In this document: in pieces, positions 27,298 through 35,676 of the stretch
Layout of the letters: each line of letters begins with the position of its first letter
Position numbering within the stretch: the first letter of the stretch is position 1
Notes under the pieces: generated by a model
Seen by the model: only the letters and a program-made list of their open reading frames with translations
What the model was told of the DNA's origin: nothing
Database searches by the model: none
Source of the DNA: Enterobacter sp.
GTDB taxonomy: Bacteria > Pseudomonadota > Gammaproteobacteria > Enterobacterales > Enterobacteriaceae
Direction of reading: 5' to 3'
Length of the DNA: 61,280 nt
NCBI GenBank assembly: GCA_022649305.1
Contig: JALCNW010000020.1
Location: 1 to 61,280 of the forward strand
Position numbers and translations under genes: made by a program

Positions 27298-28839
27298 ATG
27301 CCCATTAAAATCGTCATAAAGAAAAATACCTATTTTGATTCTGTTTCGCTGATGTCCGTTTCGACAAAGGCCAATAAATTACCCGGCGTTGAACAGGCGT
27401 TTGTGGCCATGGCGACCGAAATGAACAAAGGCGTGCTGAAAAATCTCGGCTTATTAACGCCGGAATTGCAGGAAGCCAAAAATGGCGACCTGATGATAGT
27501 GATTAAAGGCGAGGCCGCCAGTGACGAAACCCTGGCGGCAATCGAAGCCTTGTTCACCCGCAAAGCGCACGCGGGCTCACACGAATCGCGCTACGCCACT
27601 CTGGCCAGCGCCAAAACGCATCGTCCCGACAGCAACCTGGCGGTTATCTCGGTCAACGGCACCTTTGCCGCCCGTGAAGCCCGTCAGGCGCTGGAAAACG
27701 ATCTCAATGTGATGCTCTTTTCTGACAACGTTTCGCTGGAGGATGAGCTGGCACTCAAGCAGCTGGCGCACAAAAAAGGGCTACTGATGATGGGGCCGGA
27801 CTGCGGCACCGCCATCATTAACGGCGCGGCGCTGTGCTTTGGCAACGCGGTCCGTCGTGGGCCTATTGGCATTGTCGGCGCGTCCGGGACCGGCAGCCAG
27901 GAGCTGAGCGCGCGTATTCACGAGTTCGGCGGCGGTATCTCCCAGCTTATTGGCACCGGTGGGCGCGATCTCAGCGAGAAAATCGGCGGCCTGATGATGC
28001 TCGATGCCATCGACATGCTTGAAGCCGACGACGCCACCGAGGTCATTGTGCTGATCTCCAAACCGCCCGCGCCGTCTGTGGCTGACAAAGTGCTGGCCCG
28101 TGCGCGCACCTGCCGTAAACCGGTCGTGGTCTGCTTCCTGGGTCGCAACGAACCGCCTGCTGACGAAGACGGCCTGCGGTTCGCCCGCGCCACCAAAGAA
28201 GCCGCGCTGAAAGCGGTACTTCTTACCGGCATCAAAAAAGAGTCGCTTGATCTGCATCCGCTTAACTGGCCGCTGATCGAAGAGGTCCGCGCTCGCCTGA
28301 CGCCGCAGCAGAAGTACATCCGCGGCCTGTTCTGCGGCGGCACGCTGTGCGACGAAGCGATGTTCGCGGCGCTGGAAAAATTCGATGACGTTTACAGCAA
28401 CATTCAGCCAGACCCTACGAAACGGTTGGCCGACATTAACGTCAGCAAGGCCCACACCTTCCTCGACTTTGGCGATGACGATTTCACCAATGGTAAACCA
28501 CACCCGATGATCGACCCGACCAATCGCATCAGCCGTCTGCTGCAAGAGGCGCACGATCCTGAGGTGGGCGTGATTGTGATGGATTTTGTGCTCGGCTTCG
28601 GATCGCATGAAGACCCGGTCGGCGTGATGATCGACGCCATTAAAGAGGCGCAGGCGATTGCAAAGGCAGACAACCGTCCGCTGGAAATCCTCGGCTACGT
28701 GCTGGGCACCGATCTCGATACCCCGTCGCTCGCGCAGCAGTGTCAGTTGCTCACCGATGCGGGCGTTATCTGGGCCAGCAGCAGTACCAATACCGGATTA
28801 CTGGCGCGTGAATTCGTCTGCAAAGGAGAGAAAGCCTGA
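27298..28839 (+). CDS. yahF: FdrA-family acyl-CoA synthetase-like protein YahF
   Basis: A 513-residue member of the FdrA family, which shares the succinyl-CoA synthetase fold. E. coli FdrA (AllF) forms the oxamate transcarbamylase with YlbE and YlbF. Here the N-terminal domain (VVKNTYFDSVSLMSVS-like: KKNTYFDSVSLMSVSTKAN) is followed by a CoA-binding-like Rossmann part with MMGPDCGTAII and GIVGASGTGSQELS, and a C-terminal ligase-like domain with LFCGGTLCDEAMF. The GASGTGSQE loop aligns with the phosphohistidine-region loop of succinyl-CoA synthetase, but no histidine is seen there. GGGAGG precedes the ATG. It ends in a TGATG overlap with yahG, which suggests a complex of the two products. Confidence 0.92.
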   Translation: MPIKIVIKKNTYFDSVSLMSVSTKANKLPGVEQAFVAMATEMNKGVLKNLGLLTPELQEAKNGDLMIVIKGEAASDETLAAIEALFTRKAHAGSHESRYATLASAKTHRPDSNLAVISVNGTFAAREARQALENDLNVMLFSDNVSLEDELALKQLAHKKGLLMMGPDCGTAIINGAALCFGNAVRRGPIGIVGASGTGSQELSARIHEFGGGISQLIGTGGRDLSEKIGGLMMLDAIDMLEADDATEVIVLISKPPAPSVADKVLARARTCRKPVVVCFLGRNEPPADEDGLRFARATKEAALKAVLLTGIKKESLDLHPLNWPLIEEVRARLTPQQKYIRGLFCGGTLCDEAMFAALEKFDDVYSNIQPDPTKRLADINVSKAHTFLDFGDDDFTNGKPHPMIDPTNRISRLLQEAHDPEVGVIVMDFVLGFGSHEDPVGVMIDAIKEAQAIAKADNRPLEILGYVLGTDLDTPSLAQQCQLLTDAGVIWASSSTNTGLLAREFVCKGEKA

Positions 28840-30254
28840 TGAAAACCTTATTTAACCAGCCGCTGAACGTCATTAACGTCGGCATCGCCATGTTCAGCGA
28901 CGATTTGAAAAAGCAGCACGTTCCGGTCACCCAACTGGACTGGACGCCACCGGGGCAGGGCAACATGCAGGTGGTCGACGCGCTGGACCAGCTGGCGTTA
29001 GCACCGCTGGCAGAGAAAATTGCCGCCGCTAACAAAATAGCACTGGAGCGCATTATTCAGTCTCATCCGGTGCTGGTGGGCTATGACCAGGCCATCAACG
29101 TGGTGCCAGGCATGACGCGCACCACCATTCTGCATGCTGGCCCACCGGTCGCCTGGGAAAACATGTGCGGGGCAATGAAGGGGGCGGTAACCGGTGCGCT
29201 GGTGTTCGAAGGGCTGGCGAACGATCTGGATGAGGCCGACAGGCTGGCGGCATCCGGCAAAATCACCTTCTCGCCGTGTCACGAGCACGACTGCGTGGGG
29301 TCGATGGCAGGCGTCACGTCCGCCTCGATGTTTATGCATATCGTCGAAAACAAAACCTACGGCAACCGCGCCTTCACCAACCTCAGCGAGCAGATGGCGA
29401 AGATCCTGCGCATGGGGGCCAACGACCAGAGCGTGATCGACCGTCTGAACTGGATGCGCGATGTGCTCGGCCCGATGCTGCGCGACGCCATGAAGATTAT
29501 CGGTGAAATCGACCTGCGCCTGATGCTGGCGCAAGCGCTGCACATGGGCGACGAATGCCACAACCGCAACAATGCAGGCACCACGCTGCTGATTCAGGCG
29601 CTGACGCCGGGATTGATTCAGGCGGGCTATCCGGTTGAGCAGCAGCGCCAGGTATTTGAGTTTGTCGCCAGCAGCGACTACTTCTCCGGCCCGACGTGGA
29701 TGGCGATGTGCAAAGCCGCGCTGGACGCTGCCCACGGCATTGAGTACAGCACCGTCGTCACCACCATGGCGCGCAACGGCTACGAATTTGGCCTGCGCAT
29801 TTCCGGCCTGCCGGGGCAGTGGTTCACCGGCCCGGCGCAGCAGGTGATTGGCCCGATGTTTGCAGGCTACAAGCCGGAAGATTCAGGTCTGGATATCGGC
29901 GACAGCGCGATCACTGAAACCTACGGCATCGGCGGTTTTGCGATGGCGACGGCTCCGGCGATCGTGGCGCTGGTGGGCGGCACGGTGGATGAAGCCATCG
30001 ACTTCTCGCGCCAGATGCGCGAAATCACCCTCGGCGAAAACCCTAACGTCACCATCCCGCTGCTGTCGTTTATGGGCATCCCGTCGGCCATTGATATCAC
30101 CAAAGTGGTGGGCAGCGGCATTTTGCCGGTGATCAATACCGCCATTGCCCATAAGGACGCGGGTATCGGCATGATTGGGGCGGGCATCGTTCACCCGCCG
30201 TTTAGCTGTTTTGAAAAGGCGCTGTTGACCTTCCGCGATCGCTACTTCCTATAA
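28839..30254 (+). CDS. yahG: DUF1116 protein YahG (YlbE/AllG homologue)
   Basis: A 471-residue DUF1116 protein. Its E. coli paralogue YlbE (AllG) is a subunit of oxamate transcarbamylase, which converts oxalurate and phosphate to oxamate and carbamoyl phosphate. Conserved stretches include NVGIAMFSDDLKKQHVPVTQLDWTPPG near the N-terminus, SPCHEHDCVGSMAGV in the middle (two histidines and a cysteine close together), GDECHNRNNAG and GIVHPPFSCFEKAL at the C-terminus. Its ATG overlaps the yahF stop by one base. By analogy it should act with YahF on a carbamoyl donor; the substrate is not known. Confidence 0.9.
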   Translation: MKTLFNQPLNVINVGIAMFSDDLKKQHVPVTQLDWTPPGQGNMQVVDALDQLALAPLAEKIAAANKIALERIIQSHPVLVGYDQAINVVPGMTRTTILHAGPPVAWENMCGAMKGAVTGALVFEGLANDLDEADRLAASGKITFSPCHEHDCVGSMAGVTSASMFMHIVENKTYGNRAFTNLSEQMAKILRMGANDQSVIDRLNWMRDVLGPMLRDAMKIIGEIDLRLMLAQALHMGDECHNRNNAGTTLLIQALTPGLIQAGYPVEQQRQVFEFVASSDYFSGPTWMAMCKAALDAAHGIEYSTVVTTMARNGYEFGLRISGLPGQWFTGPAQQVIGPMFAGYKPEDSGLDIGDSAITETYGIGGFAMATAPAIVALVGGTVDEAIDFSRQMREITLGENPNVTIPLLSFMGIPSAIDITKVVGSGILPVINTAIAHKDAGIGMIGAGIVHPPFSCFEKALLTFRDRYFL

Positions 30255-30265
30255 GGTAAGCATCC

Positions 30266-31822
30266 ATGAAAAGCATGAAACTGGAGTGGAAAAGAGGTGA
30301 CTGGGCGGCGTACTTCGGGTTGATGACTAATAACCTGACCAACCTGCTGACCATGATGGGGCTGCTTATTTTTGTCGTCGGCATCCCGAAAGAGATTGTG
30401 TATGGACGTATTGCGCCGGCCTTCGGGCTGGCGGTGCTGGTGGCCAGCGTATGCTACACCTGGTTTGGCCTGCAAATGGCGCGTCAGACCGGGCGTAACG
30501 ACGTCACCGCGCTGCCGTCTGGCCCTAGCGCGCCGTCGATATTTACGGTGACCTTCCTGGTGCTGATGCCGGTGTATCAGCAAACCGGCGACGCCGACTT
30601 TGCCATCCAGATTGGCCTGGTGTGGTGCTTTGTTGAAGCGATGATCCTGGCGGGCGGCTCGTTCCTCGGCGAAACCATCCGCAAGATGATCCCGCGTACC
30701 GTGCTGTTGTCGTGCCTGTCAGGTCTTGGCCTGCTGCTGCTGGCAATGAACCCGATGCTACAGGCGTTCGAAGCGCCAACCGTGTCGTTCATCGTGCTGC
30801 TGCTGATCTTTATCAACTGGTTCGGTAAGAAACCAATTTTCGCCCGCATCCCCACCGGTTTACTGCTGCTGATTGCCGGTACGGCGCTGGCGTGGATCTC
30901 CGGTCTGCAAAGCCCGGAAGCGATTAAAGCGTCGATGTCGTCGTTCGGCTTTAACCCGCCGGAAGTCCACGTTGACAGCTTTATGCAGGGCCTGCCGCAC
31001 GCGCTGCCGTATCTGGCCTCTGCGGTACCGCTGGGTCTTGCGAACTACATCTTTGACCTCGAGAACATCGAAAGCGCCCACGCGGCGGGCGACCCCTACC
31101 CGACGCGCAAGGTGATGTTAGCGAACGGTCTGGCGTCAATGCTCGGCTGCCTGATGGGCAACCCGTTCCCGGTGACGGTTTACGTCGGCCACGCGGGCTG
31201 GAAGGCGATGGGTGCCAGCATCGGATATACGCTGGCTTCCGGCGTCACGATGTTCATCGTGCCGCTGTTTGGGCTGGGGGCATTTATGCTCGCCATCATT
31301 CCGATGACCGCCATCGTGCCGATTCTGGTGTTTATCGGCGTCGTCACCGCCAACCAGGTGGTGAGGGAAACGCCCAAAGTGGAGGTCCCCGTCATCTTCA
31401 TCTGCCTGTTCCCGTGGATCGCCAACTGGGCGCTCACCATGATGAACAGCGTGATGGGGGCGGCGGGGACCAACGCGGCGAAAATTGGCACCGACGTGCT
31501 GCACAGCAAAGGGATTTATTACGAAGGGTTGATGCATCTGGGCAACGGTGCACCGCTCGCCAGCATGCTCTGGGGCTGTATCGCGATTTTCGCCATTAAC
31601 AATAAACCGCTGCGCGGGGCGATTGCCGCCGCCGTCGGTGCGCTGCTGGCCCTGTTTGGCGTGATCCACGCCCCGGTAGTGGGGTTCGCGGAAGGCAGCT
31701 CGCTGACGTTTGTTACGGCCTACCTGATGATGAGCGGCATGTTTGTGATGAAGCACGTTCTCGATAGCCGTGAAGTGGCACGTGCGGGAACTGACGGCTC
31801 TATCCTCAAGGAATACACATGA
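30266..31822 (+). CDS. NCS2/azg-like nucleobase-type permease
   Basis: A 518-residue inner-membrane protein with about 12-14 hydrophobic segments, related to xanthine/uracil (NCS2) and AzgA-type permeases. The N-terminal RGDWAAYFGLMTNNLTNLLTM, the GRNDVTALPSGPSAPSIFTV block (a family-specific loop), and an acidic FDLENIESAHAAGDPYPTRK segment in the middle are visible. It starts 11 bases after yahG and overlaps yahI by 4 bases (ATGA), so it is an integral part of the operon. The E. coli K-12 yah cluster, as I know it, has no permease here. It is the likely importer of the pathway substrate, probably a purine, pyrimidine or ureide. Confidence 0.88.
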   Translation: MKSMKLEWKRGDWAAYFGLMTNNLTNLLTMMGLLIFVVGIPKEIVYGRIAPAFGLAVLVASVCYTWFGLQMARQTGRNDVTALPSGPSAPSIFTVTFLVLMPVYQQTGDADFAIQIGLVWCFVEAMILAGGSFLGETIRKMIPRTVLLSCLSGLGLLLLAMNPMLQAFEAPTVSFIVLLLIFINWFGKKPIFARIPTGLLLLIAGTALAWISGLQSPEAIKASMSSFGFNPPEVHVDSFMQGLPHALPYLASAVPLGLANYIFDLENIESAHAAGDPYPTRKVMLANGLASMLGCLMGNPFPVTVYVGHAGWKAMGASIGYTLASGVTMFIVPLFGLGAFMLAIIPMTAIVPILVFIGVVTANQVVRETPKVEVPVIFICLFPWIANWALTMMNSVMGAAGTNAAKIGTDVLHSKGIYYEGLMHLGNGAPLASMLWGCIAIFAINNKPLRGAIAAAVGALLALFGVIHAPVVGFAEGSSLTFVTAYLMMSGMFVMKHVLDSREVARAGTDGSILKEYT

Positions 31823-32769
31823 AAGATCTCATGGTTGTCGCCATCGGCGGCAACAGCATTATCAAAGACAATGCCAGTCAGTCGATTGAACATCAGTCGC
31901 AGGCGGTCAAAGCGGTCGCGGAATCGGTACTGGAAATGCTGGTCTCCGATTATGACATCGTCCTGACCCACGGCAACGGCCCGCAGGTGGGGCTGGATCT
32001 GCGTCGGGCAGAGATCGCCCACGAGCGCGAAGGGCTACCGCTGACTCCACTCGCCAACTGCGTGGCGGACACCCAGGGCGGGATCGGCTATCTGATCCAA
32101 CAGGCGCTGAACAACCGCCTGGCCGCGCGCGGTGAACAAAAGGCGGTCACGGTGGTCACCCAGGTTGAGGTGGATAAAAACGATCCTGGCTTTACCCATC
32201 CCACCAAGCCGATCGGTGCGTTCTTTAGTGACGTTCAGCGTGATGACCTACAACGTGCCCATCCTGACTGGCATTTTGTTGAAGACTCAGGCCGGGGCTA
32301 CCGCCGCGTGGTGGCCTCACCTCAGCCGCTGCGCATTGTCGAGGCAGACGCGATCAAAACGCTGACTCAAAAAGGCTTTGTGGTGATCGGCGCGGGCGGC
32401 GGGGGAATTCCGGTGATCCGCTCAGAAAACGGCGATTATCAGAGCGTAGATGCGGTGATTGATAAAGATCTCTCCACCGCACTGCTGGCACGTGAGATCC
32501 ACGCTGACGTGCTGGTGATCACCACCGGCGTTGAGAAAGTGTGCGTCAACTTTGGCAAGCCGAACCAGCTGGCGCTGGACACGGTGAACGTGGCGCAGAT
32601 GACGCGCTACAAGGAGGAGGGGCATTTCCCGGCGGGCAGCATGTTGCCCAAAATCGTTGCCTCACTGGAGTTTCTTCGCCATGGCGGCAAACGGGTCATC
32701 ATTACCTCGCCAGACTGCCTGCCTGCGGCACTGCGCGGTGAAACCGGCACCCACATCGTGAACGCATAA
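31819..32769 (+). CDS. yahI: carbamate kinase YahI
   Basis: Carbamate kinases transfer phosphate from carbamoyl phosphate to ADP, yielding ATP, CO2 and ammonia, the energy step of arginine, allantoin and oxamate breakdown. It has 316 residues of the amino-acid-kinase fold. Visible motifs are AIGGNSIIKD at the N-terminus, THGNGPQVG (50-58), the PTKPIGAFF loop, GAGGGGIPV, and DKDLSTALLA with the conserved lysine and aspartate. Both the start overlap with the permease and the 16-base gap to yahJ point to one transcript. It strongly implies that the operon produces carbamoyl phosphate. Confidence 0.95.
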   Translation: MKDLMVVAIGGNSIIKDNASQSIEHQSQAVKAVAESVLEMLVSDYDIVLTHGNGPQVGLDLRRAEIAHEREGLPLTPLANCVADTQGGIGYLIQQALNNRLAARGEQKAVTVVTQVEVDKNDPGFTHPTKPIGAFFSDVQRDDLQRAHPDWHFVEDSGRGYRRVVASPQPLRIVEADAIKTLTQKGFVVIGAGGGGIPVIRSENGDYQSVDAVIDKDLSTALLAREIHADVLVITTGVEKVCVNFGKPNQLALDTVNVAQMTRYKEEGHFPAGSMLPKIVASLEFLRHGGKRVIITSPDCLPAALRGETGTHIVNA

Positions 32770-32785
32770 TAATAAGGAAGATAAG

Positions 32786-34165
32786 ATGAAAGAGAATAAA
32801 AGCCGCCGGGAGTTTATTAGCCAGAGCGGCAAAATGGTCACCGCCTGCGCGCTGTTTGGTGCGACCGGTTCCGTCGCGTATGCTGCTGATTCCGCAAAGC
32901 CAACCTGCGAGACGGGCAAATCGATGAACATCACCGCAAAACACTACTACCTGGATAACGTCCTGCTGGAAGCAGGCTTCCAGTTTGATAATAACGTGGC
33001 CACTAGCACCCGCACCGAGCTGAAAACGCTGGAGATCAACGACGGTAAAATCGTCGCGCTGGGTGATAATAAAGCCCACGCCGACGCCACGCTGCCCCAT
33101 TACGACGCGGGCGGCAAGCTGATGCTGCCGGCGATGCGCGACATGCACATCCATCTGGATAAAACGTTTTACGGCGGCCCGTGGCGCTCGCTCAACCGCC
33201 CGGCAGGCACCACGATTCAGGATATGATCCGCCTGGAACATAAGCTGTTGCCTGAGCTGCAACCCTACACGCAGGCGCGCGCGGAGGCGCTTATCGACCT
33301 GATTCAGTCGAAAGGATCCACGATCGCGCGCAGCCACTGCAATATTGAACCGACCTCCGGCCTGAAGAATCTGGAAAATTTGCAGGCGGTGCTGGCGCGC
33401 CGCAAGGCGGGATTTGACTGCGAGATCGTGGCGTTCCCGCAGCACGGCCTGCTGCTGTCGAAATCTGAGCCGCTGATGCGTGAAGCGATGCAAGCTGGGG
33501 CGCACTACGTCGGCGGGTTAGACCCCACCAACGTTGACGCGGCGATGGAAAAATCTCTGGATACGATGTTCCAGATTGCGCTGGATTACGACAAGGGCGT
33601 GGATATTCACCTGCACGAAACCAGCCCGGCGGGCGTGGCGGCGGTGAATTATATGGTCGAAACCGTCGAGAAAACGCCGGAGCTGAAGGGCAAGCTCACC
33701 ATCAGCCACGGCTTTGCGCTGGCGATGCTCAACGAACAGCAGGTCGATGAGATCGCCACCCGCATGGCCGCGCAACGTATCACCATTGCCTCCACCGTGC
33801 CGATTGGCACGATGCACATGCCGCTCAAGCAGCTGCGCGACAAGGGCGTGTTTGTGATGACGGGCACCGACAGCGTGATCGACCACTGGTCGCCATACGG
33901 TCTGGGCGACATGCTGGAAAAAGCCAACCTGTATGCCCAGCTCTATATCCGTCCAAACGAACAAACCCTTTCCCGCTCGCTGGGGATCGCCACCGGCGAC
34001 GTGCTGCCGTTGAATGATAAAGGCGAGCGCGTCTGGCCGAAAGCGCAGGACGATGCCAGCTTTGTGCTGGTGGATGCCTCTTGCTCCGCCGAAGCCGTGG
34101 CGCGCATCTCGCCGCGCACTGCCACGTTCCATAAGGGGAATCTGGTTTGGGGTACGGTGGGCTGA
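32786..34165 (+). CDS. yahJ: Tat-exported amidohydrolase/deaminase YahJ
   Basis: A 459-residue amidohydrolase-superfamily protein close to cytosine deaminase and matching E. coli YahJ. It begins with a twin-arginine signal, SRREFI at 6-11, a hydrophobic stretch and an AYA cleavage site near 33, so it should be exported folded to the periplasm. Metal-site motifs are MHIHLDKTF (HxH at 121-123), SHCNIEP, DIHLHET and TGTDSVIDHWSPYG with the catalytic aspartate. Cytosine-deaminase-like enzymes hydrolyse C-N bonds in cyclic nitrogen compounds. An AAGGAAG site lies 7 bases upstream. It is the last gene of the operon and would act on the substrate before import. Confidence 0.92.
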   Translation: MKENKSRREFISQSGKMVTACALFGATGSVAYAADSAKPTCETGKSMNITAKHYYLDNVLLEAGFQFDNNVATSTRTELKTLEINDGKIVALGDNKAHADATLPHYDAGGKLMLPAMRDMHIHLDKTFYGGPWRSLNRPAGTTIQDMIRLEHKLLPELQPYTQARAEALIDLIQSKGSTIARSHCNIEPTSGLKNLENLQAVLARRKAGFDCEIVAFPQHGLLLSKSEPLMREAMQAGAHYVGGLDPTNVDAAMEKSLDTMFQIALDYDKGVDIHLHETSPAGVAAVNYMVETVEKTPELKGKLTISHGFALAMLNEQQVDEIATRMAAQRITIASTVPIGTMHMPLKQLRDKGVFVMTGTDSVIDHWSPYGLGDMLEKANLYAQLYIRPNEQTLSRSLGIATGDVLPLNDKGERVWPKAQDDASFVLVDASCSAEAVARISPRTATFHKGNLVWGTVG

Positions 34166-34175
34166 CAGGTTTTTT

Positions 34176-34198
34176 CCCTCTCCCCTCTGGGGAGAGGG
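34176..34198 (+). repeat. GC-rich palindrome of the dispersed family, after yahJ
   Basis: CCCTCTCCCC-TCT-GGGGAGAGGG is a perfect 10-bp stem just after yahJ. The family's outer element GTGAGGGG follows at 34205-34212. It probably ends the yah transcript. Confidence 0.7.
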
Positions 34199-34247
34199 TC
34201 AGAGTGAGGGGTATACTCTTAAGTACATTCTTATAGAGGGATCGGTA

Positions 34248-34979
34248 ATGGCGCAAAATATCTACGATAACCCGGCCTTTTTCGAAGGCTATGCGCAGCT
34301 TCCACGTTCGGTGCAAGGGCTGGATGGTGCGCCGGAGTGGCCCGTGCTGAAGGCCATGCTGCCGGATCTGACCGGTAAATCGGTGATTGATTTAGGTTGC
34401 GGCTACGGCTGGTTTTGCCGCAGCGCGCGCGAGCTGGGGGCGGCGCGGGTGACGGGCGTGGACATCTCCGAGAAAATGCTCGCGCGTGCCAGCGAACTGA
34501 CGGACGATTCGGCGATTGACTATCAGCGCAGCGATCTGGAGTCTTTGGCGCTTGCGCAAAGCAGCCTCGATCTGGTTTACAGTTCGCTGGCGCTGCATTA
34601 CCTGCCTGAACTCGACACGCTTTTTGGCAACATCGAGCGTGCGCTTAAGCCCGGTGGGAGCCTGGTCTTTTCGATGGAACACCCCATCTACACCTGCGCG
34701 TCGCGTCAGGGCTGGCTCACCGACGATAACGGCGAGCGCTTCTGGGGCGTGAATCAGTATCAGGACGAGGGCAAGCGGATCAGCAACTGGCTGGCGGACG
34801 GGGTGGTGAAATATCACCGGACGCTCGGCACCACGCTTAACGCGCTGATCAAAGCCGGGCTGACCCTTCAGGAAGTCAATGAATGGGGACCAACGCAGGC
34901 GCAGATTGACGCCTGGCCTGCGCTTGCCGAAGAGGCTGAGCGTCCGATGCTGGTGCTCATCTCCGCTCGTAAGGCTTAA
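34248..34979 (+). CDS. class I SAM-dependent methyltransferase
   Basis: A 243-residue cytoplasmic methyltransferase of the UbiE/Methyltransf_11 type. Motif I is SVIDLGCGYGWFCRSA (DLGCGYG at 48-54), motif II is VTGVDISEKML with the ribose-binding Asp, and motif IV is SLDLVYSSLALHYL. The C-terminal half (FSMEHPIYT onward) forms the usual cap with several aromatic residues. The substrate cannot be told. The start at 34248 follows GAGGGATCGGTA; the longer frame that enters yahJ is not supported. It ends in a 4-base overlap with the convergent SDR gene. Confidence 0.88.
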   Translation: MAQNIYDNPAFFEGYAQLPRSVQGLDGAPEWPVLKAMLPDLTGKSVIDLGCGYGWFCRSARELGAARVTGVDISEKMLARASELTDDSAIDYQRSDLESLALAQSSLDLVYSSLALHYLPELDTLFGNIERALKPGGSLVFSMEHPIYTCASRQGWLTDDNGERFWGVNQYQDEGKRISNWLADGVVKYHRTLGTTLNALIKAGLTLQEVNEWGPTQAQIDAWPALAEEAERPMLVLISARKA

Positions 34980-35578
34980 TAACCCACCTTGTAGACCCGC
35001 CCAGTTTGCACACCCTCGACGCTGCGGCGATAGGCCAGCGCGACGGTGGCGGCGGGGACGCTTTCAAAGCCCGGGAAGAATCCGTCGTAGGCAACGGCGG
35101 ATTCGGTCAGCACCGTGGGGCTAACCAGATTGATGCGTATCCCGCGCGGCAGTTCACAGGCGGCGGCGCGGACAAACCCTTCCAGCGCGGCGTTGACCGT
35201 GGTGGCATTCACGCCCTGTGCTATCGGCTCGTGAGCCACGATGCCGCTGATCAAGGTAATCGATCCCCCTTCATTCAGGTAGTGCTGTCCGGTCAGCGCC
35301 AGACGCACCTGACCCAGCAGTTTGTCCTGCAATCCCTGGTTGAAGTCGCTGTCCTTCATGGTTACCAGCGGGCCAAAGTGAAGGCTACCGCTTGCGGAGA
35401 CAATCGCATCGACCGGCCCAATTTTTTCGAACAGCGCCTGAACGCTCTCCTGCGAGGTGATGTCAACGCGTTCATCACCCTGCGTGCGACCCACGCGGAT
35501 CACCTCATGATGACGGCTTAGCTCTTTGGTCACTGCGCGGCCGACCGTACCGCTGGCACCGATAATAACGATTTTCAT
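34976..35578 (-). CDS. SDR-fold protein lacking the YxxxK motif
   Basis: A 200-residue short-chain dehydrogenase/reductase fold protein. The nucleotide-binding motif GASGTVG is at 7-13 and the acidic DITSQES turn follows. Where active SDR enzymes have YxxxK, this protein has ATTVN before AALEGF, so the catalytic tyrosine and lysine are missing by alignment. It may be a binding protein or use another mechanism. The ATG at 35578 has AGGAG 6 bases upstream; ten extra residues of the longer frame are not supported. It is divergent from a LysR gene, its likely regulator. Confidence 0.85.
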   Translation of the reverse strand: MKIVIIGASGTVGRAVTKELSRHHEVIRVGRTQGDERVDITSQESVQALFEKIGPVDAIVSASGSLHFGPLVTMKDSDFNQGLQDKLLGQVRLALTGQHYLNEGGSITLISGIVAHEPIAQGVNATTVNAALEGFVRAAACELPRGIRINLVSPTVLTESAVAYDGFFPGFESVPAATVALAYRRSVEGVQTGRVYKVGY

Positions 35579-35676
35579 AGCAGACTCCTTCAGGTTGTGA
35601 GTCTTCATTCTTTAATAAATCGAAAGTCGGATAAACTGGGCTAAAGTTAGAAGATTGCTAATCAGGGGTTTGCAAT

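Noticed and set aside
34014..34250. Upstream extension of the methyltransferase into yahJ
   Set aside because: The extension lacks a ribosome site and family similarity. The ATG at 34248 has GAGGG upstream and gives the typical N-terminus.
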